Part shown: positions 47,806 through 60,738 of the stretch, one piece after another
Numbering within the stretch: position 1 is the stretch's first letter
Layout of the letters: each line of letters starts with the position of its first letter
Origin: Gloeophyllum trabeum ATCC 11539
Lineage: Eukaryota; Basidiomycota; Agaricomycetes; Gloeophyllales; Gloeophyllaceae
NCBI RefSeq assembly: GCF_000344685.1
Contig: NW_006920417.1
Span: 1,600,836 to 1,664,835, forward strand
DNA length: 64,000 nt
Direction: 5' to 3'
Program-made: the position numbers and the translations under genes
The notes under the pieces: generated by a model
What the model was told of the DNA's origin: nothing
What the model saw: the letters and a program-made list of their open reading frames with translations, nothing else
The model's database searches: none

Positions 47806-49828
47806 CTATCATTTTGGGGGTTCTGTCAAGATTCCCGGAAATAACCTGCCACAGGCCTGCTCCTTGGACAATCATTTTACTTTCAGTCAGGCATCATAAT
47901 AAGCCCTCCTAAGTACTATCTGCACAAATAATGACTTCAATGGACTGGGTACAAAATGATAGAGAGAGATGCCGGTGACGGACCCACAGTCGCAGGTAGT
48001 TCTGTCAACTTGGGAAGTATTCGGCGCTGCGCGGCACGCCAGGTCCGATTCCTCGTAAGGTAAACGAGTGGCAAGGGTTCTTTTCTAGCCTCCCGGGCGC
48101 TGCGCGGCATCAAGAATACTCCTAGTTATTATATGTTGATCTCAGTTATACTAAATCATATAAGTTTGTAACTCTCAAACATAACTGTGTGTGGCTAGAA
48201 CCTTCAATCATCCTATACTCGGTGTCAAGTACAGTTATTTCAATACACAATACACTATTTACTTCAGTACTACACTCGGGTAGCATTACTATCGAGTCAG
48301 TGCACATGCATACTGTAGCTGAGATGCACGTCGTCAGGCTGAGGCCTCAATGCTGCCAGTACTATGCCTCGTATGTAACTTACCAATCTTGTGCCGTAGG
48401 CAGCAGGGTACTTGCCATCGGCGCAATTCCACACACAGCCGGGGGATGCCTGACAGTGCCATTGGCCCGAGATCTTGAAAGGATCGAGACCACACTACAT
48501 ATCTGGAATTAGTCCCTATTCACAAACGGTAATTATTGACATGAGAGGCAATAGCTCCTATTTGCTGATGGTGGTAAGATTTGGATCGGTGGACCTTCCA
48601 TTTAAGGAGGGTGCTCCCGCTACAGTTAAGGTAATTTGGGCTATAAGGGGTATACCCCCTGTTCAACGCTGGCGATTTTCGATCACCAGAGAGCCCTATA
48701 CAACGACTGAACAGTAAACCGATTCTAGGGGAATCGGAATGCGTCACACGCGGGTCACAGTAATGAATCCGCGCCAATTTCGTCACGCATTTGTCACGCC
48801 CGGGACCCTTGCACTTCTGTCCAGAAAGTCGACCCCACTGGGAGGTCACACCGCCGAACGCGTTCGCGAACTGCAAATGCGAACGTGAGAACCACACCAC
48901 GGTGCACGTCGATTCTGTGGCTCTGTCCACCGGCCACAGATGCGTACCCCTCTTGCTTATGATAAAATCTGCATAGCCTGAGGGTTTTAACTTGTAAGTT
49001 TATTGTATCAGCCTGTGAGATGAAATTGCTGGGTAATTGTAGAAAAGTGTGGTGAGTAATCGAAGCTGTCTGTCCAATTGGGGTCACACGAACCCACTGA
49101 AGCCCCTTCCGTGCCCTCCCCCTAACGGTTTCCATGGTCAATACTACTGGCATTGCATTGGAAATGTGATGCCTCCACAGATGCCCTGTATACATATAAT
49201 TAGTCATTGGGCATGGACAACTTGAAATTCATGGAAATTACTCTATTCACGTCATCAATATCCCTGGTATGGTACAATAATATGTGCATAACAAACTGTA
49301 TTTTATGGATTGAAAGCATAGCTGCCATTGCCTTTCTCGCTCAATAACAGTTGCGGTGTGGCGATTCCCTAGGCTCAGGTGGTGTGGCATCCCCTCACGT
49401 GCCCAGACATTCGCCGAACACATTCGCGAACGCGTTCGGCGGGCGAACCTCCCAGTCGCCTGGACGTTCTCCTTCTGTCAAACATACGATATGAGCAGTT
49501 GGGATTGCTGTAACACCAATCGGGTGGGTGAACCATGTTTAGCTATACATAAGACAGTGTTCTCTAACAAGCTGATATTTACCGGAAGACTGTAGGCCCA
49601 GAGATCTAATGCATCAGGCCTGTTTCTCATGGTTACACTGGGCTGTTTAGCCAGTATTCGTCCTCCCATCCAGCAACGGTAGAAGATATGACGGTTCTGA
49701 TTTGACAGGTGTTCTATACGGGTCACAATTCACCTATGTGCCAATCCGCTAAGCCACCCGTTACATATTTGTCGAGATTTCGGAGTTCTGTCAAAAATCT
49801 GACTTTGACAAAACCCCCAAAATGATAG
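47806..49828. mobile_element. 2-kb non-autonomous TIR element (CTATCATTTTGGGGG ends)
   Basis: Left end CTATCATTTTGGGGGTT and right end AACCCCCAAAATGATAG are complements; 23 of the first 24 bases match. TA flanks both sides (47804-47805 and 49829-49830). No transposase ORF. Inside, an imperfect inverted repeat pairs about 48822-48899 with 49379-49476, including CGAACGCGTTCGC, so it may be nested or carry structured subterminal repeats. TA duplication suggests the Tc1/mariner or pogo group. Confidence 0.7.
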
Positions 49829-49830
49829 TA

Positions 49831-50315
49831 CACTTCGACGTCACACATGTCGCTGGGCCAATCACGAGCGACTCGGACAATCAGTGGGTCCGTGACTCAC
49901 GACTCCAATCCACAACTCGTTACTTGTCATGGCCGCGGCCACGCCTGCCTGGTCCACCACCCCCTCCGCCACCTCGCACCCCCGGCAGCACTCTCATTCA
50001 CCCCGAGCCCCGCGTCCCCCTCGGTGCTGGACTCGTCCTCTGTCGCCAGTTCACGCGAGCCGCTCGTATACCTACGTATACCTTGCCGCCCGTCCGCTTA
50101 CGATCCGGAGAACAGCGACGCTGGACTTCAGGCGTAGACATTCGCCACCCGATACTCTCCGCTGCGCGGTCGTGGGCCCATCGTATCCACATTACCGTGC
50201 CCTTCGTAGTCTACCATCCTCTATCCTAATATACATTATACATCTGCCCTCCTTGTCATGATAAATCCCCTTGTCAGATCCCCACGCAAGGATCCGCGCG
50301 TCGGTGCCGGCGACA
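49831..50315. other. Intergenic, likely 3' region of the transporter gene
   Basis: Proline-rich open frames with no family signal; no gene called. Confidence 0.45.
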
Positions 50316-52804
50316 CTATGAGATCGCCTTCGCGTGCTTGACCTTCATCTCCTCCGCGTACACCACGTCCGGATCGCGGCCGCGCACCTCGGGGAGGAGG
50401 AACGTGCACGCTGCCACCCTCGTCAGCACCCCATCATTCAACCGAATACAGTACTCACCGGCACCGACGATACAGCACCCGAAGAATACTGCAAACCGCG
50501 GTCAGCCACCGGGAAGGGAGGGAAGGCGGAAGAGGAAGAGAAGGAGACTCACTCCACAGAACGTGGTCCGTCCCGATCTTCTTCGACAGCGAGTTGAACG
50601 CGAGCGCGGAGATGATCGCCCCGAGCTTGCCGCACGCCGCCGACATCCCGTGCGCGGCGCCGCGGAACTTGGTCGGGAAGACCTCCGCGGGGTAGCACTA
50701 GAAACAATCACAGGATATGAGCGACGGGTCAGGGAAGATAGAGGGGAGTGGGAGTCACATATGTCGTCGCGTTCGCGCCAAAGTTGAAGAAGAACTGGAA
50801 ATACGCGCGGTCAGAACGGCAATTATTGAGTGCACGACACGCTCAGTGTACCTGGAGGAGCGCAAAGCACACGATGAACGCCGGCGTGCTCAGCGTGTGG
50901 AACATGCCCGCGAGGATGCCCACTGCACAGCTATCAGCGCCGGCCTCGGGAACGGACGGAGAATACGCACGGAAGAGCGCGGCCATGAGGAAACCCTGCA
51001 CCTGGATCCATTTGCGTCCGAGCTTCTCGATGGTCAGGACGGTGGCGTAGTACCCTGCGCAAGGCAGCATTAGCGCGTACGATATGTGTAAGGAGGGAGT
51101 GCGTACCAGGAACGAAGCCGAGGGCGGTGACGATGATGTTCCCGATGGCGATCTTGAACAGCCGCTCCCAGGGCGTGCCCGAGGAGCCGTCGAACCCGAT
51201 CTGCTGCAGGACGACGTTCTGGTTCAAGTTCACGCCGTAAAACCTGCCAACCGACCAACGAGTCAGCAAACGAGTGCACACTATAGTAACCGCTGGAAAA
51301 CGCACGCGACGTCGAGCAGGAACCAGCACGAACAAGTTCCGAGCAGGATGCGGAGGTGCTTCCACTCGGAAAAGTACGCGCGGAACTCTGGAAAACGACG
51401 TCAGCGAGCCACAATCAGAGCGTGCGCACCCTGGACGCACCAGCCCAGTGCGCCTGCCTCTCCTTGGCAATCTCCGCCGCGCGCTTTTCCTTTGCTTCCT
51501 TCGCTTCCCCTGCGCCCTGCTCAACATCCCGCTCGCGCTTCTCCTCCGCAATACTCGACGTGCTCGGGCGCGAGCTCGAGCCCGCGCTCTTGGCCACTAC
51601 GACTTCGCCGTCTGCACTATTTTCCTGTGAGGGCCGCGCGCGCGAGAGGTCGAGATCGCCCTGCTGCTTGAGGCGCATGAACTCCTTCTCGTCCTCCGCG
51701 TCGTTGTTCTTCGCCGCCATGAACCGCTTCGACTCGGGGAGCGTGAGGCGCTGGTAGAGCGTGCCGAACGCGGGGATGAGCGACAGGCCGACGATGACGC
51801 GCCAGACTGCACGCAACGAGGGTCAGCATGTGGATAATGATGACAGAGTATAGTATGGAAAGGGGGTGGGGAAAAGAGAGGGCTGCGCACCTCCGTCGGC
51901 CTTGGACGTCTCGTCCTTGTCGTTCATGACGTGCTTGTAGCACGCGAGCACGACGATCGTCATCAAGCTGCCGACGAAGCTGCCCCACCCCTGGTTCGCG
52001 AAGATGTACGCGAGGAGCGTGCCGCGCTTCCTCAGCCTGGCGCGGTCGGTCGTGATCGACGCGCTCATGGGGTAGTCGCCGCCGATGCCGATGCCGAGGA
52101 TGATGCGGAAGACGCCGAGCCAGATGAGCGAGCCGTTCGCGGAGAGGGAGCCGGTGGGGACGCAGATGGTCAGGATGGTGGCGAAGATGATGAGCATGAG
52201 CTCTTTGCCGTCTGCAGATCTGTTAGTGCTGGTCCTACGAGAACAGGGGATGCGACGCACAGATGGCTTTGCGCCCGAAATAGTCCGCGGCGTAGCCAAA
52301 ACCGAATTGACCGATCACACTACCGATATTAGCTGCTGCCTTGATGAAGCCTTCCAACCCCGCGGGCAGGGACGCACCGCCGTACAGACGGTACTGCAGC
52401 ATGGTTGCTACGGGCTGTGGCATAACTGTTAGCCATACAGAAGACGGAAGGAGGGACTTCAGGGCGTACATTGATGATAAAGAGGTCATAGGCTGTAGAT
52501 CCAAGTGGTCACACGACCAGTTGTCAGCGCAGAGTGAGGATGCGCTCGAACATGCTTACCGTCTAAGAAGAATCCGACCTATCAGAGTACGCGTTTGTCA
52601 GTAATTGGTGCTCCCCCACCCGCTTAAACAACAAGGGTAGGCACTCACCCCAGTGATGCCCAGCAGCTTCACCTCGGCGTAGGTCAGATAAAACGGCGGT
52701 CTATCCTCGCCTGATCGCTCGTACTCCTCCAAACCCGACCTGTACTGCGAGTTGTCCTGAGCGACAGGCTCCGACGCCGGAGCAGATTTTTCTTGGACGA
52801 ACAT
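50316..52804 (-). CDS. PHO84-like inorganic phosphate transporter (MFS, phosphate:H+ symporter)
   Basis: Plasma-membrane importer of phosphate by proton symport. Spliced on the minus strand from ATG 52804: a short cytosolic start ([18 protein letters not shown]), then [10 protein letters not shown], a microexon-like VGFFLD (about 52561-52578), [21 protein letters not shown] (partial), [51 protein letters not shown] is the phosphate-transporter signature GGDYPLSA with Met for Leu. [13 protein letters not shown] and LPESKRFM follow. A long charged central loop (about 51430-51720) precedes helices 7-12 ([70 protein letters not shown] [27 protein letters not shown]). Complete, about ten exons with GT-AG introns. 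Family call firm; transport affinity unknown. Confidence 0.92.
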
Positions 52805-53591
52805 GGTCGTCTACGTCTGCTCTATGTTTTCCTGTTAAAAGAGCGGGACTATGTTCGTTGATCAGTGTTAGACACGGCAGGGCAAAACGAAAACAAACGC
52901 ACGTTTGCAGATGGTGGCTGGAAGCAAGAGGATATGTTGCTCCACGGGGCGCAAAGAGAGCCACAAAGGGCGCCACAGCACTGGACCCGGGGTATTTGAC
53001 GCCGAGCCGGTTAATCCTGGCATTTTCGAGGTCCGTCCCAAATTGGCAATTTGGGGTGCCTCGGATGTTATCCGAGGTCACGTTTCATCGCGTCGCCTTC
53101 GCCTTCTGCGCGAACGCGACTTGCGCGGACTTGTCTTGCCAGATGTAACGCCCTGAATATGTTTCCGCTCTCATGTTATACCGCGCTCGAGAAGGTTGGG
53201 CACGCGACACCAAACGTGTTCCTTCAATCCAGAATCAAAATCAGTACTGTACTGACGGTTGGATAATCTGCGAGGTTCATGGCCTGCTCTGTCTCCCGTT
53301 ATGGCCCGCGACGCAAGGGTGTATTGGATCTTCGGTCACAAGGGACGAAAAGGTCTGCCAGCTAGTACTTTTCTATCTACGGCGGACAAGTACAATCATC
53401 CATGGCAGCACTGTCGCTGCATCCACTGCTCCCGCTGAAAGCATGGCGAAAACCTCTCACATCACCTTCGGGCTCAATCCTTTGACACTTACACAGCCCG
53501 GCAGTATTTGCACAAATGTTGCGTCAAAATCCGGAATCAAACGTTTGCACTGAGATCGCCAAACAGGAGCAAGAAAATCGCCCTCGCGAAT
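52805..53591. other. Intergenic upstream of the transporter
   Basis: Holds the transporter promoter. Short frames on the plus strand have no family match. Confidence 0.45.
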
Positions 53592-53599
53592 GAATCAGA

Positions 53600-54568
53600 A
53601 GGACCCCCGATAATTGGTATAAATGCCTGATCAGGTTCCGGACAAATTTTGGGACTTTAGAGCCCTCAATGGCTGATTTTTTACAGACAAATCAGCTGAT
53701 TCTGGAGAACAGGCCTGATTTTTTCCCGGACATTTTGGTCAGACTTGGCCATTTCGACGCCATACTGTATGTCTATGTATGTAAGCAACGTAACGCGTAA
53801 TGCAGCCTCCGTTGCGTTACCCGGAGCGCACTTGGTAACGTGTAACGCAGAGGTTGTTGTCTTCTCCGGGGAAGTGTAACGCTCGTCAAAAAATTCGATT
53901 TTTGTTGGATTTCGGGAGTCGGGATCGAGCTTGCGAGCTCGCGCCGTGTTGCGCGTGGTCAGGGGGGGCCGCCGCAGGCGGGCCCGACTGATAAGGTGAT
54001 AAGAAAATTCATATATATTCGTTGTATCTACTCGATGTACTGTACGTGATTGCCCTTCGGGCAACCGACCGCCTGGGGCAAACGCGCTCGTCTTCCGTTT
54101 GCTTGGAATATTTCAACAATTTTTGGTAGGATTTAGCTACAAATATTATTCCGTCAATATATCTCAGCAGTTAAAAATCAAGTATTATATTGTAGAGTGC
54201 TTCTTTGCATCCCTAATATGGAAGGATCATATGTAGAAGCTCATGGGTACTGGTCGGGTTGCGGTTGCTAATTTTACCAATGTAACGCGTAACGCCGGCT
54301 TTGTTACTTCGAGGGGTGCCATTTCAAGGTGTAACGCTGTGCTCCCGGTTGCTTACATACATAGATATACAGTATTTACCCCGGCACCTGCCGGGGAAGC
54401 TAAATTTAGACGTACCCACGCCACAGTTGCCTTTTAGAGCCACTTTTTCGCTGTAATGCCTGTTTTTTTCCGGACAAAAGGTCCAAAATCGGCGATTTTC
54501 TTCCAGACAAAATGGGTCTACTTATGGGTCCTCGGGATCAGGCATTTATACTGATTATCGGGGGTCCT
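53600..54568. mobile_element. Inverted-repeat element B with 8-bp target duplication, carrying a nested MITE
   Basis: Starts AGGACCCCCGATAATTGG and ends with the near-complement ATTATCGGGGGTCCT. Inner ends AAATGCCTGATC and GATCAGGCATTT pair exactly. Perfect 8-bp flanking repeat GAATCAGA (53592-53599, 54569-54576). No ORF. Without the nested element the unit is about 360 bp. The terminal 9-mer AGGACCCCY is shared with the elements at 6161 and 60873. Confidence 0.85.
53765..54372. mobile_element. MITE nested in element B
   Basis: Ends CTGTATGTCTATGTATG and CATACATAGATATACAG are complements with one mismatch, and the pairing continues into TAAGCAAC. TA flanks both sides (53763-53764, 54373-54374). 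Repeated GTAACG words lie inside the ends. A TA-target element that jumped into element B. Confidence 0.7.
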
Positions 54569-54576
54569 GAATCAGA

Positions 54577-57121
54577 CCAAATATTTGCATGAGTTTCTTG
54601 CCGCGGGATAGCGCAAATGTTGCACAAATAAAGTCACATGACCTGCATGAGACTGATAACATCAATCACGCCATCCCATACCATATGCCTGGATTGATCC
54701 CCTTTCCCACCCCGTTGCTCGATGGCGCAGCTTGTATGGATGCATGGAAAACAATATAATCATTAGACATATCTACTACATACATGTCTGAGCATCTAAT
54801 GATGTCTTGTACATCACAAGACCCAATATACGCACTGCCTGTGGTGCATCTGCTGTTACAGGTACACGCGAGTGCGAACATAAGGCAACATGCCGCACAC
54901 TTGTCGGCCTGTACAACTTCTGCATCATCAGTATGTTCAAAACGACTGGAAGAGTAGCACACTTACCTCGTGCTAATCGAGCATCAGGACTGAAGAAGAT
55001 ATGGGACTCTAGACCCGGCCCTTGAGTGCAGTCAAGCTACTGTGCAAAGGGACAGCAGCAAAACATAGCTATAAATATGGTACACGTACCATGTCAACTA
55101 GAGACAACAGCTGCAAGATGTTGCGCGGAACTGAGGGGAGCACGAACACGGACAAGAGATGGTGGTGGTTGAAGGGCAAGAGAGGATGAGAGAGAAATTT
55201 GTTGAAGTCCAACTCCAACCGCTACGAGCGGAGATTGAACTTCGGCACATCGGCATGATGAAGCAGTGACGCGACGTGTCACGAGACCAGCGGCACGCCC
55301 CCGTGCCGATAAGTCTAAGTCAGNNNNNNNNNNNNNNNNNNNNNNNNNNNNNNNNNNNNNNNNNNNNNNNNNNNNNNNNNNNNNNNNNNNNNNNNNNNNN
55401 NNNNNNNNNNNNNNNNNNNNNNNNNNNNNNNNNNNNNNNNNNNNNNNNNNNNNNNNNNNNNNNNNNNNNNNNNNNNNNNNNNNNNNNNNNNNNNNNNNNN
55501 NNNNNNNNNNNNNNNNNNNNNNNNNNNNNNNNNNNNNNNNNNNNNNNNNNNNNNNNNNNNNNNNNNNNNNNNNNNNNNNNNNNNNNNNNNNNNNNNNNNN
55601 NNNNNNNNNNNNNNNNNNNNNNNNNNNNNNNNNNNNNNNNNNNNNNNNNNNNNNNNNNNNNNNNNNNNNNNNNNNNNNNNNNNNNNNNNNNNNNNNNNNN
55701 NNNNNNNNNNNNNNNNNNNNNNNNNNNNNNNNNNNNNNNNNNNNNNNNNNNNNNNNNNNNNNNNNNNNNNNNNNNNNNNNNNNNNNNNNNNNNNNNNNNN
55801 NNNNNNNNNNNNNNNNNNNNNNNNNNNNNNNNNNNNNNNNNNNNNNNNNNNNNNNNNNNNNNNNNNNNNNNNNNNNNNNNNNNNNNNNNNNNNNNNNNNN
55901 NNNNNNNNNNNNNNNNNNNNNNNNNNNNNNNNNNNNNNNNNNNNNNNNNNNNNNNNNNNNNNNNNNNNNNNNNNNNNNNNNNNNNNNNNNNNNNNNNNNN
56001 NNNNNNNNNNNNNNNNNNNNNNNNNNNNNNNNNNNNNNNNNNNNNNNNNNNNNNNNNNNNNNNNNNNNNNNCACGCGAGTGCGAACATAAGGCAACATGC
56101 CGCACACTTGTCGGCCTGTACAACTTCTGCATCATCAGTATGTTCAAAACGACTGGAAGAGTAGCACACTTACCTCGTGCTAATCGAGCATCAGGACTGA
56201 AGAAGATATGGGACTCTAGACCCGGCCCTTGAGTGCAGTCAAGCTACTGTGCAAAGGGACAGCAGCAAAACATAGCTATAAATATGGTACACGTACCATG
56301 TCAACTAGAGACAACAGCTGCAAGATGTTGCGCGGAACTGAGGGGAGCACGAACACGGACAAGAGATGGTGGTGGTTGAAGGGCAAGAGAGGATGAGAGA
56401 GAAATTTGTTGAAGTCCAACTCCAACCGCTACGAGCGGAGATTGAACTTCGGCACATCGGCATGATGAAGCAGTGACGCGACGTGTCACGAGACCAGCGG
56501 CACGCCCCCGTGCCGATAAGTCTAAGTCAGAATATTGCGCAAAGGAATCCACAACGCAAATCCTTTGCAACCTGTATTGCAACCGTTGCACAAATGACAC
56601 ACGCGCAAAATGAGTGCAACTGTTACGCAAAAGTACTGATATCTATACTACCGACATTTGCACGAACGCCCCTTGGATTTTTTCACCAGATTCTGGGCAG
56701 GCCATGTAGAACCCCAAGTAACCGGCCTCATGTATAGGTACCATAAGTGCTCTATTCCCGTTTGCATTCTCGTTACGACATATACCCCCTTGCAATGACC
56801 GCAGATCCTTCACAAATGTACCCTGTGTCTGCTACGATCTATAGGAAACCCGTAGGTCTCGTATTCAGTCATGCGTCTAGGGGCTGGATCTCTTATCGTG
56901 TTATTCTACGACTTGGCCTTCCCATAAGTCAATGATCTTGTCTGGCCATTATTACTGCGAGCTACGTCCAGCGGCCAGCCAAAGGTGCCGGGGTATTTCG
57001 ACATACTGTCCTTGTGACTCTGGCTAATCGGCCACCTTGTCCTCTGTCACCATGTTCTAGGTCCTCCGCAGCGTTCACCATTCTTATCACCGCTGCTATG
57101 ACTGGCACAGCGGGCAAGCAC
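54577..57121. other. Intergenic region interrupted by a gap
   Basis: No gene recognised. TTGCACAAATG-like words recur at about 53505-53521, 54616-54628 and 56583-56596, perhaps from further decayed repeats. The sequence 54865-55323 is repeated at 56072-56530 around the gap. Confidence 0.4.
55324..56071. other. Assembly gap (N) with duplicated flanks
   Basis: 748 Ns. The 459 bases before it (54865-55323) recur exactly after it (56072-56530). Confidence 0.95.
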
Positions 57122-57401
57122 CGATGTCCCGCCACCGGACATTTGCCATTCATGAAATAGGTGGGCGAACACTTTCCTTGCATGCTCCGAAGTGGGACTT
57201 GGCAGAGACATAAACAATGAGAGAACAATGTCAATCAAATGTCCCCTGATTTTTAGAGACCATAGTAAATGTCCCGCGGTCCTGCCTTTGTTCATTCAAA
57301 GGGCGTTCTCTGTGTCCCGGTCATGGTCCAACAAAGACCATTCTAGGAAAGTGTTCTCCCAACCGGAGCATGTTCATAGCATGCTCGCCGGCGGGACATC
57401 G
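57122..57401. repeat. Possible short MITE with CGATGTCCCGCC ends
   Basis: A 12-base perfect terminal inverted repeat (CGATGTCCCGCC at 57122, GGCGGGACATCG at 57390) encloses 280 bp. GCATGCTC words lie inside both halves. No target duplication seen, so it may be chance. Confidence 0.3.
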
Positions 57402-59136
57402 ATCTCTGTCCGCAGTGTGGGTTGAAAAGCTCCCGGCGAGCTCATACGAACTTTCGCCAGTGGACCGATATTCACCTTGAGATTGAGCGCACAACTAAAG
57501 GCTGCGAATCTCGTCCAGACGAGCGACAGATTCCTGCGTGAGCCTCTCTTTCCACACCCCGGCGAACTGTCCATCATGCATTCATAAATCACGTGATCAT
57601 CTGTCTTCCTCGCTGCGCACCAAGGGGTGGACACCGGGAGAAGCCGAGACCGCATGAAGGGGGGAGGGGGGGGTCTCGAGGGCCTTAACAGGAATTTATT
57701 AAAAATAGATTTGGCTCTGTGACAGCCCTGATGGCAGAGATCCGGTACAGGTGGTACTAAAATGGCTTGCTAGTGAGGGTTACAGGGCTATATTAGCCAG
57801 GACAACCTCGCCTTGGCCATTGCACGGAAGAAAACATAAAGCGTGACAACATAGAGTGTGACAATAGAGTGACGTGTGGGAGCACTGAAAGATGACTAAG
57901 CAAACCCTAACCTGGATGTGCCTGGAATCTACCTTCCCGATATGGTACCGTGGGATGCTCCCACGGGGGGGAGGGGGGGGCCTCTGGGACCTTAGCAGGA
58001 TTTCCTATCATGCGGTCTAAAATTTTATTATTGTCCACCCCTTGCTGCGCACCCGGCATTTCCACTTAAGACTGGTTTGGTCCCTGTCCTGCGTGTCCGG
58101 GCAGTCACCAATCCCACTGCCTCTGACGCAGGTTGTTACTTGCGCTCCCGCCTACATGCACCAATATCCCAATGTCTTCGCCTGCATGCGTGCTCTGCCT
58201 GTGCTCCGTCGCGATTAGGGGCATCCCAGACGAGGTTGCGACGTTCCTCGGGCCTGACATCGTCGTGAACTGGAATGGTTCTAGCAACGGCGGATTTCGA
58301 CGGGATTTGTGAGGTTGAGACGGACGCCGCTGCGTTGCCACGCTCAGTCGGACCGGTTAACGAGGATGTCGCTGCTGGAGACTCTGAAGATCATGCCGCG
58401 GAGCCCTAGTGATCCCATCGCCGACTTCCGCGGCCGCGGAGTCGATGTGACACTCACTGCATTGGACAGGAGCAGGAGACTTGGGACTTGACAAGGCCCC
58501 ATTGCTGTACCCAACGAAGAGATCAGAAGCCTGTCCTGCCGTAGGTGTGGCAAACCCTACTGAGCGTCGCCAGAGAATTCCCTCCCTGCAATCCCATGCA
58601 GCTCGGAGTAAGGTGGGGAACACCGAGCAGATTTACGGGTTGATTGGGAAGGAGTAGAAGACTCTCTGGTAGCTAGGGAAACGTCAGTGAGATTGTGGCC
58701 TACATGATTGAGGGTAGGATTGACGAATGCGTCTCGCGTTCCACGTGTGTTTCAATGAACCCAGTGTTGCAAAGAGGCGAAACTGCATGTGTTCCTGGCG
58801 TCTCCGGAACTCACACCGACACTGTGAATCCATTGGCGGCGGTCAAGCAACGGAGACGTGTGATAGTCATCTGGTGCGAGAGCGCAGCCTCCAGGTAATG
58901 ACCAGACTGGTAGAGCTCCGAGCATAGAAACGGAGGTGAGCATGGTGTGCATTCGTCCCGGCGCCTCTCGCAGTACCTGTGATTTTCAAAGGGATTGGAT
59001 CTATCCTCGGAATGTCATTGCTGTGTCGCCAAAATATGGACTGGGGATCATGTAAATAAACGCAGCGGGATACACAGAACATTTCCAAAGATATGTTGAT
59101 ATAAGAAAGAGTTCTAGGGGGTGGTGTGTCGAGGCC
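57402..59136. other. Intergenic, G-rich direct repeats, no gene recognised
   Basis: Two direct copies of GGGGGGAGGGGGGG followed by a similar TTA(A/G)CAGGA(A)TTT segment lie near 57659 and 57966. Each lies near a CACCCCTTG/CAAGGGGTG word, in opposite orientation. No coding family. Confidence 0.45.
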
Positions 59137-60738
59137 CTAGAAAAAATCTGTCTCCTCAGGATACATCTCAGCGTACAAAGCCATCATGACATCAGGGATC
59201 GTTTTAACCAAGCTCTCCTGCAACGCATTCGACTGGAGAATACGCCGCATCGCCACCCGTTTGACCGACGTGCGAGTGGTGTCGACCCCAGCCGAAGGCA
59301 CGTTCTGGATGCCGGCCTGGGCAGCGCCGAGGGTGACGGACCTGAGAGACTCCTGAGGAGGGCGCGTTAGTGAGAACACGAGCCGGATGCGGCGTACACT
59401 CACGAAGGCTGAGGCGTACGACGTGTGATAGGATTGAAACATCTTGAGCAGGAGACCGTCGATGCTATAAGCCATGATTAGCGAGCCGCCCACAGGTCAA
59501 TGAATGATATCTATGGGCTACGCACGGTGTGTGGCTCGGGTCCGGCTCGGGGGACCGGGAGTGGCGGATCATACTTCGATTCCAAGCGAGGCATCTTGAC
59601 CAGAAGAACGAGTTCGTCACGGTGTACGGGTACTGCAGGCCATTAGAGCCAAGATGCTCGCACGTCATGCTAGCCTCTTCGCTGGCGTCCTCGTAGCGCA
59701 GCTGCCAAGACGTGACTGCGACAGGGCTGCGGATGAGAATGGGTCCGTAGTCGACAGTACAGTCCTGCTGGCGCGGGGCCACAATACCGTCCATATTCAA
59801 GTCGATGACCCACGTGTATTTGTCGCCAATCCATCGTTCGATTGAGCAGAAGGCGGAATGATCATCGAGCTGCTCCGACTCGGGTGTACCGGGGAGGATG
59901 TGCCAGCCTCTTGCATCATACTTTTCCAGAGCCGGTGTTTGGCTTGGGCCTGAGCAGGGGATGATGAGGGAGCGACGCTCCTCGAACGTGGCTCTCGGAT
60001 ACAGCGAGTACGCCTTTTCAAAGCTGATCACGTTCATGACGCAGGCTATATCCGACCGACGATTCCTGAACAAGCTGAGCAATAACAATGCGGTTCGGAG
60101 TCACGTACTAGAGTGGAAGAAGAGGACAATCTCCATCGGAGACATCTTCGCTGACATTACCTGGATTTTACGGCCATCCAGGGGGTGTTCCAAATCGATG
60201 ATATTCTTGATACCACGCATATTGTAGAGCTGTCTTAAGCATGTCAACAACAGTAATGTGTACTCATAAAATTAACAGCGCTAACCGTTCTGGGATGTTT
60301 ATTCACTGCAACCTCAAAGTCACGGTCCTGTCTGTGCTTCGGGACGAAGACATAACCTTCCGCCATGACCCACCTGCACACTTCGTCTAAGTGCTCCTTG
60401 TATACGTACAGGTCAAGATCTGAGCCAGAATAAACTTTGCGGTCGAAGAACTGCAAAGCGTTGGAGCCGGATATTAAGGTCGCAGTGCGAGCTTGGAGGT
60501 TCCGGAACGCAAGGGGGTCAGAGAAGAATCTCCCAAGATGGCGGTTGATGTCCCAGCACTCTTCAAAGATATTCTTGAGTATGGCGCGATACAGGCGACA
60601 AGTGGCAGCAAGATTGATGAGCGACGCCGGGCTGCAGCTGTCCAGGACGTGCAGCAACAGGTCGAGGTTAGAGTCGAACAGCCGGTCCCAGAATGCTGAG
60701 CGAGTGGAGTCGACGTCCATGTCGTACGGAGCATCCAT
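59137..60738 (-). CDS. F-box protein with nucleotidyltransferase-like domain
   Basis: Minus-strand gene starting MDAPYDMDVDS at 60738. Residues 20-60 (DLLLHVLDSCSPASLINLAA, partial, then TCRLYRAILKN) form a degenerate F-box, suggesting an SCF ubiquitin-ligase adaptor. Then LISGSNALQFF and YSGSDLDLYVY: Gly91-Ser92 and Asp107/Asp109 fit the GS-x(n)-DxD core of the pol-beta/minimal nucleotidyltransferase fold. EVCRWVMAEGYVFVPKH, IIDLEHPLDGRKIQVM, VISFEKAYSLYPRATFEERR and TNSFFWSRCLAW follow. The last exons read IDGLLLKMFQSYHTSYASAF and ESLRSVTLGAAQAG to MYPEETDFF. GT-AG introns near 59373-59402 and 59466-59526 fit. A TTTATA (minus TATAAA) lies about 65 bases upstream at 60802. Partner and catalytic activity unknown. 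Confidence 0.75.

Noticed and set aside
48020..48060. GGTCCGATTCC resembling a tRNA B box
   Set aside because: No A box at the right distance and no pairing stems; lies inside the 2-kb transposon.
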